Assembly: GCF_001619985.1 (NCBI RefSeq)
Contig: NW_017264204.1
Location: 375,983 to 439,982, forward strand
Length of the DNA: 64,000 bases
Direction: 5' to 3'
From: Xylona heveae TC161
Lineage: Eukaryota; Ascomycota; Xylonomycetes; Xylonales; Xylonaceae
This document shows, in pieces, positions 34,572 to 45,291 of this stretch. Below the pieces are notes generated by a model. It ran no database searches. It saw nothing but the letters and a program-made list of their open reading frames with translations, and was not told the DNA's origin. Positions within the stretch are counted from its first letter, which is position 1, and every line of letters begins with the position of its first letter. The position numbers were made by a program, and so were the translations under genes.

Positions 34572-35124
34572 GTGCGGTTGGGAATGCGCGGCGTCAAGAT
34601 CACGAGACCATAATAAAACCGTGAATCTGCCACGCCATCTTACTTCCCATTAAATCTCCACATGACATAGCTAATTGTTCTTCTGTATGTGTGCTCGGCG
34701 GAATTTTTTTTGGAATTCACCTGCGCATCGTGGTTCGTCCGGCGCAAGGTATTTTTTTCGTATGGGGGCCGATCTCCTCATGCCGCGATTGATATATTGC
34801 ATACTATGTAATCGGCTAGATTCATCGGATACCTGATTTCCTTTGCCTGCAAATAAAAGCGCATTTGTGGCGAGAATTGCTCTCTCTACATTTTATATAG
34901 TGGCGCCAACAAAGCCCAAAACGGCAAGCTATACATTCTACCCTTGATCGGCTACCTATGTTTTCGTTGATTCTGGACCACAGCAAGAAGGATTTCCATA
35001 GAGACTAGCTATATATCTATTAATTTCTTACGATAACGCGAGCATAAGAGTCCATCAAACCAGCTCACTCAGAATTTCCTGACGAAACCAAAAAAAAAGA
35101 CTTGAGAACAGGCTGGTGTCCTCA
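34572..35124. other. Intergenic between convergent genes
   Basis: 3' flanks of the BCH1-like gene (+) and the acidic protein gene (-). AT-rich, with no exon, RNA gene or repeat that I can support. Confidence 0.5.
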
Positions 35125-35944
35125 TTATTCTTCTTCTTCCCCTTCGACCTCTTCGAGATCACTTTCCTTTGGTATGGTGCTCTCCTTTGCCGCTTTAGCT
35201 GCGGCTGCGGGTCCAGATTTAGCTGCAGTGTCGGTAGGTTCTTCCTCGACTTCCTCTTCCTCATCTTCCTCCTCTACTTCTACGACGCCACCATTTTCGC
35301 CTTCTTCCTCTCCTTCTTCTCCTTCTTCGAAAGCGAGCTCTTCGCCCTCTTCGTCAGGAACCTCTACAGGCTCAGCTGTCCGACGCTTCTTTGGCTTTGG
35401 AGGAGCTATGAATTCAACAAATCAGCGGGAATTGTTCGGTTGAGCCTTGTACTATGCTAGCACGCTCCGTCTTGCCAACGGCAATGAGGCACCGAGCTGG
35501 AAGGGCCTTTACTCACCTTCTTCGACTTGCTCTTCTTCTTCCTCTTCTTCCTCCTCAGAACCAGCGGAAGCTTCAGAACCCTCTGTTTCTTCGTATCTAG
35601 GGTAATTCCATTAGTGACCAATCTTTTGGATGACCCGGGCAGCTAAAAGATTGCACGTGTACAGATTATATTGTTTGAACAATGCAATCTGGAAGCAGAC
35701 TAAGGCGCCATTGGTGAAAGGGTCGATGGGATTTCAGATCGGCGCAGGCCGTCCAGAGAATGAGCTCGAGCGTTGTCAAATTGGAAAGCGAGTTGCACAA
35801 ATTCAAGAGAAGGACAGCAGTCGCGCTCCAATACAGATGGGTAATTCTCCAAACTCACTCTTCTTCTTCCTCACTCTCGTCACTAGGAAGCGCCTGGAGC
35901 TCTTCCTCCTCCTCAGCTTCCTGCTTTCTCTTTCGGGTAGACAT
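35125..35944 (-). CDS. Small acidic nuclear-type protein, unknown function
   Basis: Exons on the minus strand: 35944-35859, 35596-35517, 35405-35125; 447 nt, 148 residues. Begins MSTRKRKQEA and is dominated by Glu runs, with one basic patch PPKPKKRR that resembles a nuclear localisation signal, an Ala-rich stretch (SGPAAAAKAA) and an acidic C-terminus ending EEEE. Splice sites are good (GTGAGT donors; TAG acceptors) and the frame closes across 262- and 111-nt introns, which argues for a real gene. Composition suggests a histone- or nucleic-acid-associated acidic protein, but I do not recognise a domain and the CHZ motif of Chz1 is not visible. The opposite-strand Ser-rich reading frames are shadows of its Glu codons. 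Confidence 0.65.
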
Positions 35945-37814
35945 GGCGGGCGCAAGCAGCTCGGGACGGGTTTACCGCGAATGCGTTTTCACAGAAAAAT
36001 TGTACAGCTATGTCCAAGTGAGAACTGTACAGGAGATGGAAGAGTCCACGGTGATGTTGCAACTAGGAGGAACGATGGGAGATTACACACTAAGAGGAGA
36101 CCGGAGAGGAGTAGGAAGGAGCGAAAGGAAGGGAAGCGCCGCAAGTGAACTCAGTCAGCAACTCCAAGTTAAAAGGACCAGACAGGACGAGCTCCGGGGG
36201 ACTCCTAACTATGAGAGCTTGGATGGCTGGGAGCCCAGGCTGGACTACAATTGTGGGCATTGAGGGGGTGGCCCCAGGTCTGGGAGAGTAGGGTCGACGA
36301 AAAAGGTCGTCGACGAACGGGGGAGCACATTATTCGGGAGGGGAGTGAGGTAAATGAGCCATTGCGCGGGAAGTACTGTTGCGTACTGGAGAGCTAAATA
36401 CCTTCATGGCTAACAGTGAGCTCAGAGCTGGGGGAGCTTGGGTCGAGCTCATCTCCGTCGGCCTCTAGCTGTGCTACAATGTGCTCTGGAAGTGCGCGGG
36501 CGCTGGAACCGAGCTTAACCTAGAGCAAGACTTGGGTTTGATTGGATTGGACGGGGGGAGCCACACAAATCCAGCGGTAACGTAGTCATTACCACCTGTC
36601 GGCCGGCTCTACCCCTTCTGCGCAGTTGCCAAAGGGACCAGCTGTGGCTCGAGAGTTGGACCGGCTCCCCCTCGACGTAAGGGGGGTCGATGCGCCAGGC
36701 CAAAGCTTTTCGACCCCAGGTTGAGATCAATGGTCACAGAGTGAGCGAGGGGCTTTGGCGACAGGTACGTTAGTTACTCTGTAGAGAGACTAAACTGGAA
36801 ATCCCATCTGGGCAACAAGGGCCGATCTAAGCGAACCACAGCGCACCTGCGAGATTGCCCTGCAGCGAGAAACAAACGACTTGTTTGGACCTGGGAAGCT
36901 GGGGAAAGAGAGGTAGCTGTGGCTCAGAGAAAAAAAAAAATCCTGTACGATTTTCGATCAATGTCAAATTTGAATCAGTGCATGAATATTCTAGAAATAC
37001 ACGGCTTCAGTCTCGAGCGCTTTTCGCAAAAGTGGTATTTTGTACTATTCGGATGGATGAGAGTATTCCAGCGCAATGGAAGAACGAAAGTATGCAAAGC
37101 GCGTTCGGTGGTCTGATGCAGGGGAGACATTGCTGTTGTATTGTCCGAGATTTTCTCTCCCAGTCTCACTTTCTCAAGCTTTTTCTCTACTGTGGCTTTG
37201 TGGGGTTGTCTGGTAGCACCGTCCCTCATGGCTCGAATCTCCAGCGCATACCTTACCTACCTTAATGGACTGCTGCGGCACGAGTAACAGGTGATGAGAT
37301 CCAGCTAAGGGTCCGACTCGGGATCTAAACGAGGGGTTACCATTAAAGGTGGGAACGCAATCCTGGGACATGGCGCTGGTATTGCCAAGCTGGTTCTACG
37401 TCTGGGGAAGAGACAGGGTATTGAAAGAGTTGGATCGGGTGCTGTCAAAATCTCTTCCTTTTACTCTACGTGATAATCGTGATTTTGCTGATTAGTAGTA
37501 GAGGAAGGAAAAGAAATTTGGCTACAATGCGACCTATTGTCGTTGCGAAATCTTGCGCTTTACGTGTGGAGGTCCCGCCTAGGAAGTCATAGCCGCCAAT
37601 CTTGGACAATCCTATGACGTAGCTGGCTCGATCATGGCCAGGTCAAAGAGCAAGAGCCGTGAATGCCCTCTGAGGCTGTTATCAATGACCAAAAGACATA
37701 GCTTCCTTTATTTGATCTAGTTCACTAGAAAATAATCGTAATCCACGATTCGAATATCTTTTTTCATTTCTGTAGCATCCACAGCTGGCGGCCATTGTCG
37801 CCATCTCTCCAACC
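35945..37814. other. Long intergenic region, divergent promoters
   Basis: About 1.9 kb between the acidic protein gene (-) and the DUF3292 gene (+). Moderately GC-rich with scattered purine-rich patches and the short self-complementary stretch near 36291-36317 (GTCGACG repeated around GGTCG). No reading frame here has recognisable family features or paired splice sites. An unannotated non-coding transcript cannot be excluded. Confidence 0.45.
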
Positions 37815-40049
37815 ATGTCGGAAACCCATCCGGTCCCCGAGGAGCAGCCTGTTGCCGCACCAGCCATGGTCCACGCTGAGCCAGAGACTGCCCCTACAGC
37901 AAGCCATGCCCTCGCAACCGTTGATCATGAAGAAAAAGGCGCGGCACAAGAAGGCCATGGTGATCCTGAGATCAAGGATCTGGGCTGGAACGAACATGTC
38001 GACCAAGTTCCAGCTCCACTCGTCGGGGGCATGTCGAATGAAGATCTCTGGGTGTTGGTTCGACGGTTTGACAAGGTTAGAATACAAACATGCTATATCT
38101 GCTGTAAATTATCTCTTGTATGCTTGATTGCTAATCTGTCATGCGTAGCAAATGTACCATGTGAAGGCAATTCCGTATCCCGTAGATGGAGATCTCGACT
38201 TGAACATTGCAGATGATGAAGAATTCTCGCCTGATAAGCTCCGCAGCAACTTGGAGCGACTCTATATGACAGTGATTCTCGGCCTTATGGGATTTGGCAC
38301 TCATATTGTCCGGCTTCGTTCATGGAAGGAAGCACGCCGGACATCTGCATTCTGTGCTGTAAGCATATCTCACAAAAGCTTGCCGTACAAATCCGTTTAA
38401 CAACATGTGGCAGGTTTATTTTATTGCTTGGGCTCTTGATTTTCTTGTCCCGATTTTCTTCACTACCCTGATTGTTCTGATTGTCTATCCGCCATCGCGG
38501 AATTTCCTATTCCCGCCTGCGCCCATGGCCATGGTAGATTCCAAAGGCGGTGTAAAGAAGCCCAAAGCTGGGGTCCTTGGAAGCCATGATACTGCGACTG
38601 GAGCACCTGAAACACACAAGGGCGAGGCAGCTGAGCAGGAAGCCAGTAACTTTGTCAACAGTTTCGCCTCGATTGCCCTGAGTAGCGCGGCGGGTAAAAG
38701 CCACGCCGGTAACGACGAAGAGCACAGCGATGCTATCGATAGTGCCGTTCCGGATCCAACAACTATAGCTACGCAGGCGGCTGTTGCCAAAGATTCAAGC
38801 GCCAGCGGAGCACCGACGAAGAAACATGACAAGACCAAACAGCCAATGGAGCAGGCCATGTGGGAGAAGATGAGGCCGGCTATGCACATGCTGTCGAGCA
38901 TTTCTGACGGTTGGGAAAGATTCGCCAAGTATGATTTTTTGTTTTTTCTGTCTGTGTGCTGCAAAATGTGAAGCTAATTTGGATACAGTGCCCTATCGCC
39001 AACTGCTCCCTTCCCGCAAAATCGGTATAGACTTCGCCTGGCTGCCCTGCTCGTTCCCGCTGTCTGCATCGGCACGATTGTGACGTCTTATCTCTTCGTG
39101 AAATTATCAACGTTCATCTTTGGAGTAGCGTTTTTCACCGATCCTTTGCTCTGGAATGCCGCTCATTGGCTCAATACCAATTTCCCCAATTGGCAGAAAC
39201 TGCTTGAGTTGCGCAAGTATGTCACACCCTTGCCATCAATAATAGAAACGTCTCTTTGCTTACTTTTTTCCCAGCACCATTCTCCGAGGCGTTCCTACAA
39301 ACGCTCAGTTGACCTTGACCTTACTCCGCATCGGTGAAGCCAACAAAGCTCCGCTTCCACCTCCGCCGCGATCAGACCAGCCGCCTCCAACTCGGGCTAC
39401 GTCTCAGATTTCTGCTGATGAGCTTCCAATGGATGTTGATCAGAAGGATGTCAACGCTGCCATTCATCCGGACCGATCCCAGCTTCATAGAGAGGCCAAG
39501 GCGGATGCTGAAGCGGCAAAGAAGCCAAAGCATGGATCACGTCTCCTGGCCTTCTTCAAGGGCACCACCAAAACCACTGTTCAGGCCGCGTTGGGTGCCG
39601 ACCATCTCAAGGCAGATCTTGGATCAGTTCATGCTAAGAATCGACTCGGAGTGTTGCCTCGGCCCAGCGAAGAAAAGGAGCAGGGTCCCGTCGATTTCAA
39701 GGGACGGCACCGCGGCAAAAAGGGTCATCTCTACGTTAGCACCGGCAACTTTGCTCCTGGAACTGATGTGCCCACCGTTTTCTTCACCTCTACGGAGGCG
39801 AAAGGCCCGGATGATGTTAAACCTGTGTTTTCAGTGCCGGTTGCAGAGATTCAGGAGATCAAGAAGGTCGGTGGGCTAGGTTGGAAAACCAAGCTCGTCG
39901 TCGGATGGGCCATGGATCGTGAGGTTGCAGATGGAATCACTATTGTTGACCGAGAGGGTCATTCTTACACTGTCACTGCCATCCCCTTGCGCGATGAGCT
40001 CTTCAACCGCTTGGTTGCCATGGGCGGTCAGCGCTGGGTGTCCTGGTGA
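37815..40049 (+). CDS. DUF3292-type membrane protein
   Basis: Fungus-specific protein of unknown function. Exons: 37815-38075, 38149-38358, 38414-38928, 38989-39216, 39275-40049; 1989 nt, 662 residues. The N-terminus is Ala/Pro/Glu-rich and hydrophilic, then comes a conserved block (EDLWVLVRRFDKQMYHVKAI) and an N-terminal helix (LERLYMTVILGLMGFG). Membrane segments are near WALDFLVPIFFTTLIVLIVY and LLVPAVCIGTIVTSYLFV, separated by a Lys/Ala-rich linker of about 130 residues. The C-terminal 120 residues (GHLYVSTGNFAPG to RLVAMGGQRW) look like a PH/GRAM-type fold, a lipid-binding module; that is inference from pattern. The family name is from memory of the conserved blocks. Confidence 0.82.
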
Positions 40050-40756
40050 GAGTCTTAACGTGAACACGACGCTTTTCCCTTTTTTTTTTCACCTCGGCGC
40101 TGTTTTCTGTATCCATGGGTGCTTGCTTCAATGATGAGGCTTTCTCATCCCAAAGAAGTTTGATGCAATCAGTGACGCTGTATTAGTAATAGTTCTTTTT
40201 GATATCCGAGCAGCAGGCTCGGTTCTACGCGGAAGGCCTGTAGCGCATACATATCACGATGCATTTTGATAGTTTGATCACGACGTAATAAATAAAATTT
40301 TACTGGAAAATGATGAATATTCAAGCATTCTATGTATGTATGTATGTATGTATGGGTTTGTGGCATTAGAAAGCTAATGTTTGATAACACCTGAACAGTT
40401 CCTGGCCACGATCTTCCAATTCCGCATAACAATGTTTCAAAAATATTCCGGGACTGCGAGAAAATATTCATTTCCTAACATAACTCCATAAAAATTCTCA
40501 AACAGAAGAAAATTGAATTGAAAAAAAAAAAAAAAAGAAAAAAAAAGAAAAGAAAAGAAAAGCTTATGTTGAATATGTCAATCTATAAAGTAAATATCAC
40601 GATGATTTTCATCCATTATTTTGCATCCCCTATCCTTTGTTTTGCCTCAGGACATGGAGGAACTTCTTTATTTACAGAACATAGGCCGGCCTCGATTATG
40701 AAACTAAATTAATTGGTTTATATTATTGCAAATTAGGGTTCAGCTAACAATCGGAA
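40050..40756 (+). other. Intergenic, DUF3292 gene to tRNA-Thr
   Basis: AT-rich region with a short TATG repeat (about 40331-40353) and an A-rich run (40519-40562). No exon recognised. Confidence 0.5.
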
Positions 40757-40868
40757 GCCCTTATAGCTCAGTGGTAGAGCGTTGCACTTGTACAGTGCTC
40801 CTTTCCTCTTCGGTTAGGTAATCAGTTGCGATATGCAAAGGTCGGTAGTTCAATCCTGCCTGGGGGCA
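40757..40868 (+). tRNA. tRNA-Thr(UGU) with 40-nt intron
   Basis: Acceptor GCCCTTA pairs with TGGGGGC, discriminator A. Internal promoter A-box region TAGCTCAGTGGTAGAGC and B-box GGTAGTTCAATCCTGCC are present. The anticodon arm is TTGCA-CTTGTAA-TGCAA once the intron at 40793-40832 is removed; anticodon TGT reads Thr ACA. The intron sits between positions 37 and 38, the canonical place for eukaryotic nuclear tRNA introns. A T-run follows at 40873-40881. Confidence 0.93.
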
Positions 40869-41730
40869 ACCTTTCTTTTTTTCGTGTGGTTTTTTGTTTA
40901 TTTATTTATTTTGGTTTTTTCTGTTTTTCTGGACGCCCTCATCAAATTCATTCAATTTCTGCTTCCCTGAGCTTTTCCCATGAATTTTGGCGGTGATGGT
41001 TGGTGGGTGGTTGGTGGATGAATAAAACGTGAATATGATTAATACCTAGTTACCGCTTCAAGCGCTGTTTTCCCTGCGCCCTGATGAATCGTTACCTTCA
41101 TTTTCCAGCTGCGGTGTTCTCCCCTATAAAAGGGCCTCTGGGCCCTGCCAGAAGGGTCTTCTCGCCTGGGTATACTGACAGTCCATTGACTCCATTCTAT
41201 TCAGTGTCGAAGATTTTTGATTCTCCGCTGCTGTCATGCTGATATTTGCAGACCTTTTTGCAGAGTGTCTTTCTCGTTCAAAGAAACAGAATCAGAAACC
41301 GGATAATAAACAACACAATATCACTTCAAATACTATCGTTACATCAATTCATCTCATACGGAGTAGAAGGTGCATTGAATCTCGGAACTATATACAATCT
41401 AGAACGAGAAACTGTTTATTACTCGAAACAAAAGGGAAGGTCATTTAAATGTCCAATTCAACCCTCCTACCGAATTGTCAATGCCGACCCGCCCACCGTC
41501 AGGGTCTTTCCGCGTGAACTCTTGCTAGAGCTTGGGGTCGACGATGAGCCCCGGTTGACTGATCTCTGTTCGAGGTGGACGTGGGGAAAGGGAATTGACA
41601 TTATCGAGGCGGGCGTGGGTTTGCTAAAATGTTGTCACCGTTGTCAACGTTGAACGTTGTTTTTGGAGATGAATCCATATCCAGACTGTATTTATTCAGT
41701 CGATTGCGGCTTGGTCGGGCCAAAGAAGAG

Positions 41731-41757
41731 GGAGCTGGAGCTGGAGCTGGAGCTGGT
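41731..41757 (+). repeat. GGAGCT hexanucleotide repeat
   Basis: Four and a half tandem GGAGCT units. Confidence 0.9.
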
Positions 41758-42178
41758 GGAAAGGGACACGTCGTTGTGGGCATCTCTACAAAATGTAATT
41801 TATTGATTCAACCGGTGGTAACTATACGAATTTTGCCAAGGCTAGTCAACTGATTTTTTAGATAGCACAATCATTGAAATCATGCCCAATTTTACCTCTT
41901 TGCCGTCAGCTCCGCTGCGAGCCCGCGGCGCTCACAAAAGTCGTCCTCGACTCGTGGAAAGCAGCAGTCATCATCCTCGTTCGCGACCGTCTCCGCTGCT
42001 GTCATCTTCGGATCCGGGATCTCATACCGGGCATGGCGCAGAGATGGACCAATTTTCCAGGAACTTGAGATTAAGAAAGCGTGATGATAACAAAAGAATA
42101 CTGGTTTCCGCTTCTATGAAAATCGTCTAATTGCAGTGATCATCCCTAACTCTTTTTTGGGGGGTAATCTTTTAATAA

Positions 42179-42208
42179 TCTCAAGAACCTGTATCTCAAG
42201 AACCTGTA
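42179..42208 (+). repeat. 15-bp tandem duplication
   Basis: The unit TCTCAAGAACCTGTA occurs twice back to back with no mismatch. Confidence 0.85.
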
Positions 42209-42831
42209 TGGTGTAATTAACAGTCAAATCATGCTACAAGAATATGTTTATCGAAATGGTCATTCCTTGGCGAGGATGGACCGACTTTTAGTGCAAATCA
42301 ATGTAAATCAACGTACATTATATTGCCAGGCTTTAACTTTCAGAGAGGCGTACAAAGGTATAATTGTGGCATACCTTAGGCAGCTCCAGCAGCATTCGGG
42401 GGCGGAACAAAAGGACCGAAGCCGGCTGATAAGTCATAGCGGCGGGTTAATGAGACACTTAAGCACCACGTGGAGCCCAAGGAGCTAATTCCAAAACAAT
42501 ATTACAACTTCGCGATAAGAAACGTGAAGTATATCATCGCTATCACCTGGAGTAGCACATCGTAGTATTGTCGTTCCAGAAAGAAGCTGGGCAGTGGGTT
42601 TAGCGCGGTCATTGCCGTCAACCATTGATTAAACTAAGCGCGTAGTCTCATCTCTATCTGAGCATCGTCGGAGGGCGCCGTACCGACTGTTTCCACTTTT
42701 TTTTTCCCTGTCTACGGAGTAGTTAGCATTATTATTGTTGACGCTCGTATAAGAAGCCCAGAGCCGGTCGAGATGGCGGTGCTCAAAGGAAGCCCTGAGA
42801 TTGAGATCAATTGGCATAGCACTGCTCCACC

Positions 42832-44121
42832 ATGGTGAAAATACATTCTGCCTCTGTTTTGTTTACCAGCGCAATTGCGGCTTTGGCTTCGGCCTCGCCG
42901 GTTGCAGATGTGAAAAGAGATGTTGCTGCGCCGACGAACAAGGTCGTCATGGACAATGACTATGCCGCAAGGGCTTGGAACAGCTTCTTGCTCGCGCTCA
43001 ATGCCGGATGGGACGTACTTGGATTGACTGCATGTAAGTCAACTTCACAATGTATATCCCGTTAGAGTACCTATATCTTAACGACTTTTTTTTACAGCTA
43101 CCGGCGATACCTGGATGCCCCAAGGAGTTGAGCACGCTCTTGCTAACCTCGAGCTCGGCGGCCTGAGCTGCATCCCCGTCTACGCTGGGTCCGTGTACCC
43201 GCTCCTCAACACCCCCGAGCTCTTCCAGACTTGGCAGAAGATCCACGGCGCCGTTGTCTGGCAGGGATCTTTCGCCCCCGAGAACGCGACCTTGGAGGCG
43301 GAGGGTATGGACCCAACTTCGGGCGACCCGTTCCGGATCAACACCAAGGCCCTCGTCATGCAGCCTACGACCATGGTCCAGAACCGCACCGGAGCAGTCA
43401 ATTTCATGATCGAGCAGGTGTACAAATATCCTGGCCAAGTGTCCATCTATGCAGCAGGTGCCTTGACCAACGTTGCTCTGGCAGTGCGATCAGACCCCAA
43501 GTTTGCCTCGTTGGCCAAGGAGCTCGTCATCATGGGCGGCTACATTGATGTCAACATGCTCGCCGCCACTGGTTCTCCTTATGTGACCGATCTCAACACT
43601 GACGTACGTTCTTCTTCTTTTTTCCTTCCCCCCATCCCTCCCCCCCTCTTGCCGCACACCCCCCAATCTAACATCCGATATCTTAGATCAACACCATGTA
43701 TGATCCCGAGGCTTCCAAGATTGCCTTGACCGCAGACTTCCCCAACATTACCATTGCCGGCAACGTCGCCAACTCCATCATCCCTACCGACGAGTGGTTC
43801 GACGAGCTGGTCAAGGTCGAGAGCCCGTACACCAAGTACATCAAGGAGAACGGCCCCGGCATGATTTTCCCCTTCTGGGACGACATTGCTGGCGCCATCC
43901 TGGTCGAGCCTGCCATTGTTACCAACAGCACCAAGGTCTACATTGACGTTGACACGGCTTGGTCAAGCCCCAGCTACGGTACTGTTCGTGCCTATGCCAA
44001 GGACTTGGCCCCCATGGGAACCCGCGAGGTCAACTACGTCAACAAGATTAACGAAACTCGCTTCTACGAGATCTTGACGCACTCGCTGCAGTACCCGAAG
44101 ACTTGCGCGGACCTTTCTTGA
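42832..44121 (+). CDS. Secreted nucleoside hydrolase
   Basis: Inosine-uridine-preferring nucleoside hydrolase family, expected to split the N-glycosidic bond of ribonucleosides. Exons: 42832-43033, 43098-43603, 43687-44121; 1143 nt, 380 residues. The N-terminus is a signal peptide (ASVLFTSAIAALASASP) followed by a possible Kex2 site (VKRD), so export for salvage of external nucleosides is likely. The metal-binding start motif reads VVMDNDYAARAW, the divergent fungal DND form rather than bacterial DTDxGxDD, followed by LNAGWDVLGLTASTGDTW. AAGALTNVALAVRSDP matches the conserved G(P)LTNxALAxRxDP segment, then IMGGY. Several N-glycosylation sequons (NAT, NRT, NIT, NST) fit a secreted protein. Confidence 0.87.
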
Positions 44122-45291
44122 TCTCCAAAACACACCAAAACAAAGAAGCTAGCTCTCTTTTGTCGTTTTAAAAAGATACCATGTGTTAGCGGTCTTGTTA
44201 CTTTGTAGATATCTGTACATATGTATCAATAGAAATGGAAAGTAATTAAGAATCATATTGTACATACATCCAGCAAGTTTCATTTTCTGCTATTGTGGCA
44301 TACTTGATGTAATATCTCGTGCCTGAGCAATGGATAGCGTGGGGTTAACCATTCCCGCTGAAACGTTGAGGGCGCCGATCTTTTCCCCTCCAGAGTGAAC
44401 CCAATGTGCCTGTACAGTGTACACTTGAAGAGAACTCGCCGCCCAATCGGAACGTTGAAAGATTATGACAACGGTAATTGATCCGAACAGAGATATACAC
44501 AAATGAACTCATCCGATACAAAATACACACGAGCAAAAGTCGTCAATATGAGTAAATCGAAATATGAATCCTTGCTTGTATTGCCTATTGCCCTGGCTGC
44601 GTCCCCCCTGGGACTCGACGCGTTATGATGAAACGCGAAACGCTATATGTGAAGCTAGACGCTATTCTAAGGGTGGAAAAAGAAAGAAAAAGAAAAAGAA
44701 AAAGGAAAAGGAAAAGGAAAGGTGCTGGCTAAAACGCAAACCCGGAAAGAACAGGGGAAAGGGGAAAAGAAAACGTGATAGACTTGCTGAAAATGGGAGG
44801 TAGAAGAAGAAGAAGAGCATCAGCACATGGCGATAGTAGTAGGAGCTGGACATAGGGAGGGCTAGACGGGGAAAGCTAGACAAAGAAAAAGAAAAGAAGG
44901 AGAAGCGAAGAGAAGCGAAGATAAGTAGGAAATGCAGAAAAGAGAAGAGAAGATAATGGGAAAATAAGAGAAAATGAAGAGAAGAGAAGATAATGGGAAA
45001 TGAACAAAAGAGAAGATGAGATAAGAGAAAAGAAAAGAAAAGAAGAGATAGCTAATATGCTCAGAGCAAGCAATGTGTACGTGCCACGTGAAGGACGAAG
45101 AAATGTCTGCGCGCGTCTTGCAGCAGAACTAGAGTAGAGAACCAAAAGGATATCACAACGAGGTTCAAGGTAAAAAGGCCGAAAAAAAAATGTCAAATGT
45201 CAAACGTCTGACCACCTCTTGTCCGCGCACTTCCCCCTAACACCCAAGTTTTCATAACAAGATGTCGTGGCCAGTTTCGCAGTGTCTAGCG
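44122..45291 (+). other. Intergenic with long purine-rich tract
   Basis: 3' flanks of two convergent genes. From about 44670 to 45060 the plus strand is dominated by A and G, built from AAAAG, AAGGA and GAAGA runs with few interruptions. No exon supported; the Lys/Arg- or Phe/Ser-rich frames are products of base composition. Confidence 0.6.

Larger units (their letters stand above)
40869..42831 (+). other. Intergenic, tRNA-Thr to nucleoside hydrolase
   Basis: Nearly 2 kb. A TATA-like element (CCCCTATAAAAGGGCC, about 41123-41138) is followed by small open frames (41236-41448, 41246-41653, 41882-42130) without recognisable domains. A GGAGCT hexanucleotide run and a 15-bp tandem duplication are listed separately. 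It may hold a small lineage-specific gene; the evidence is insufficient to call one. Confidence 0.4.

Noticed and set aside
35102-35460. Plus-strand Ser-rich open frames
   Set aside because: They mirror Glu codons of the minus-strand acidic protein, whose splice junctions are coherent.
36515-37371. Several open frames of 60 to 140 codons in the long intergenic region
   Set aside because: They overlap on both strands, have no domain signature and no paired splice sites.
40733-40740. TTAGGG-like word before tRNA-Thr
   Set aside because: A single copy, not a telomeric array.
44662-45196. Lys/Glu-rich or Phe/Ser/Leu-rich open frames in the purine tract
   Set aside because: Composition follows the base bias; no splice sites, no conserved pattern.
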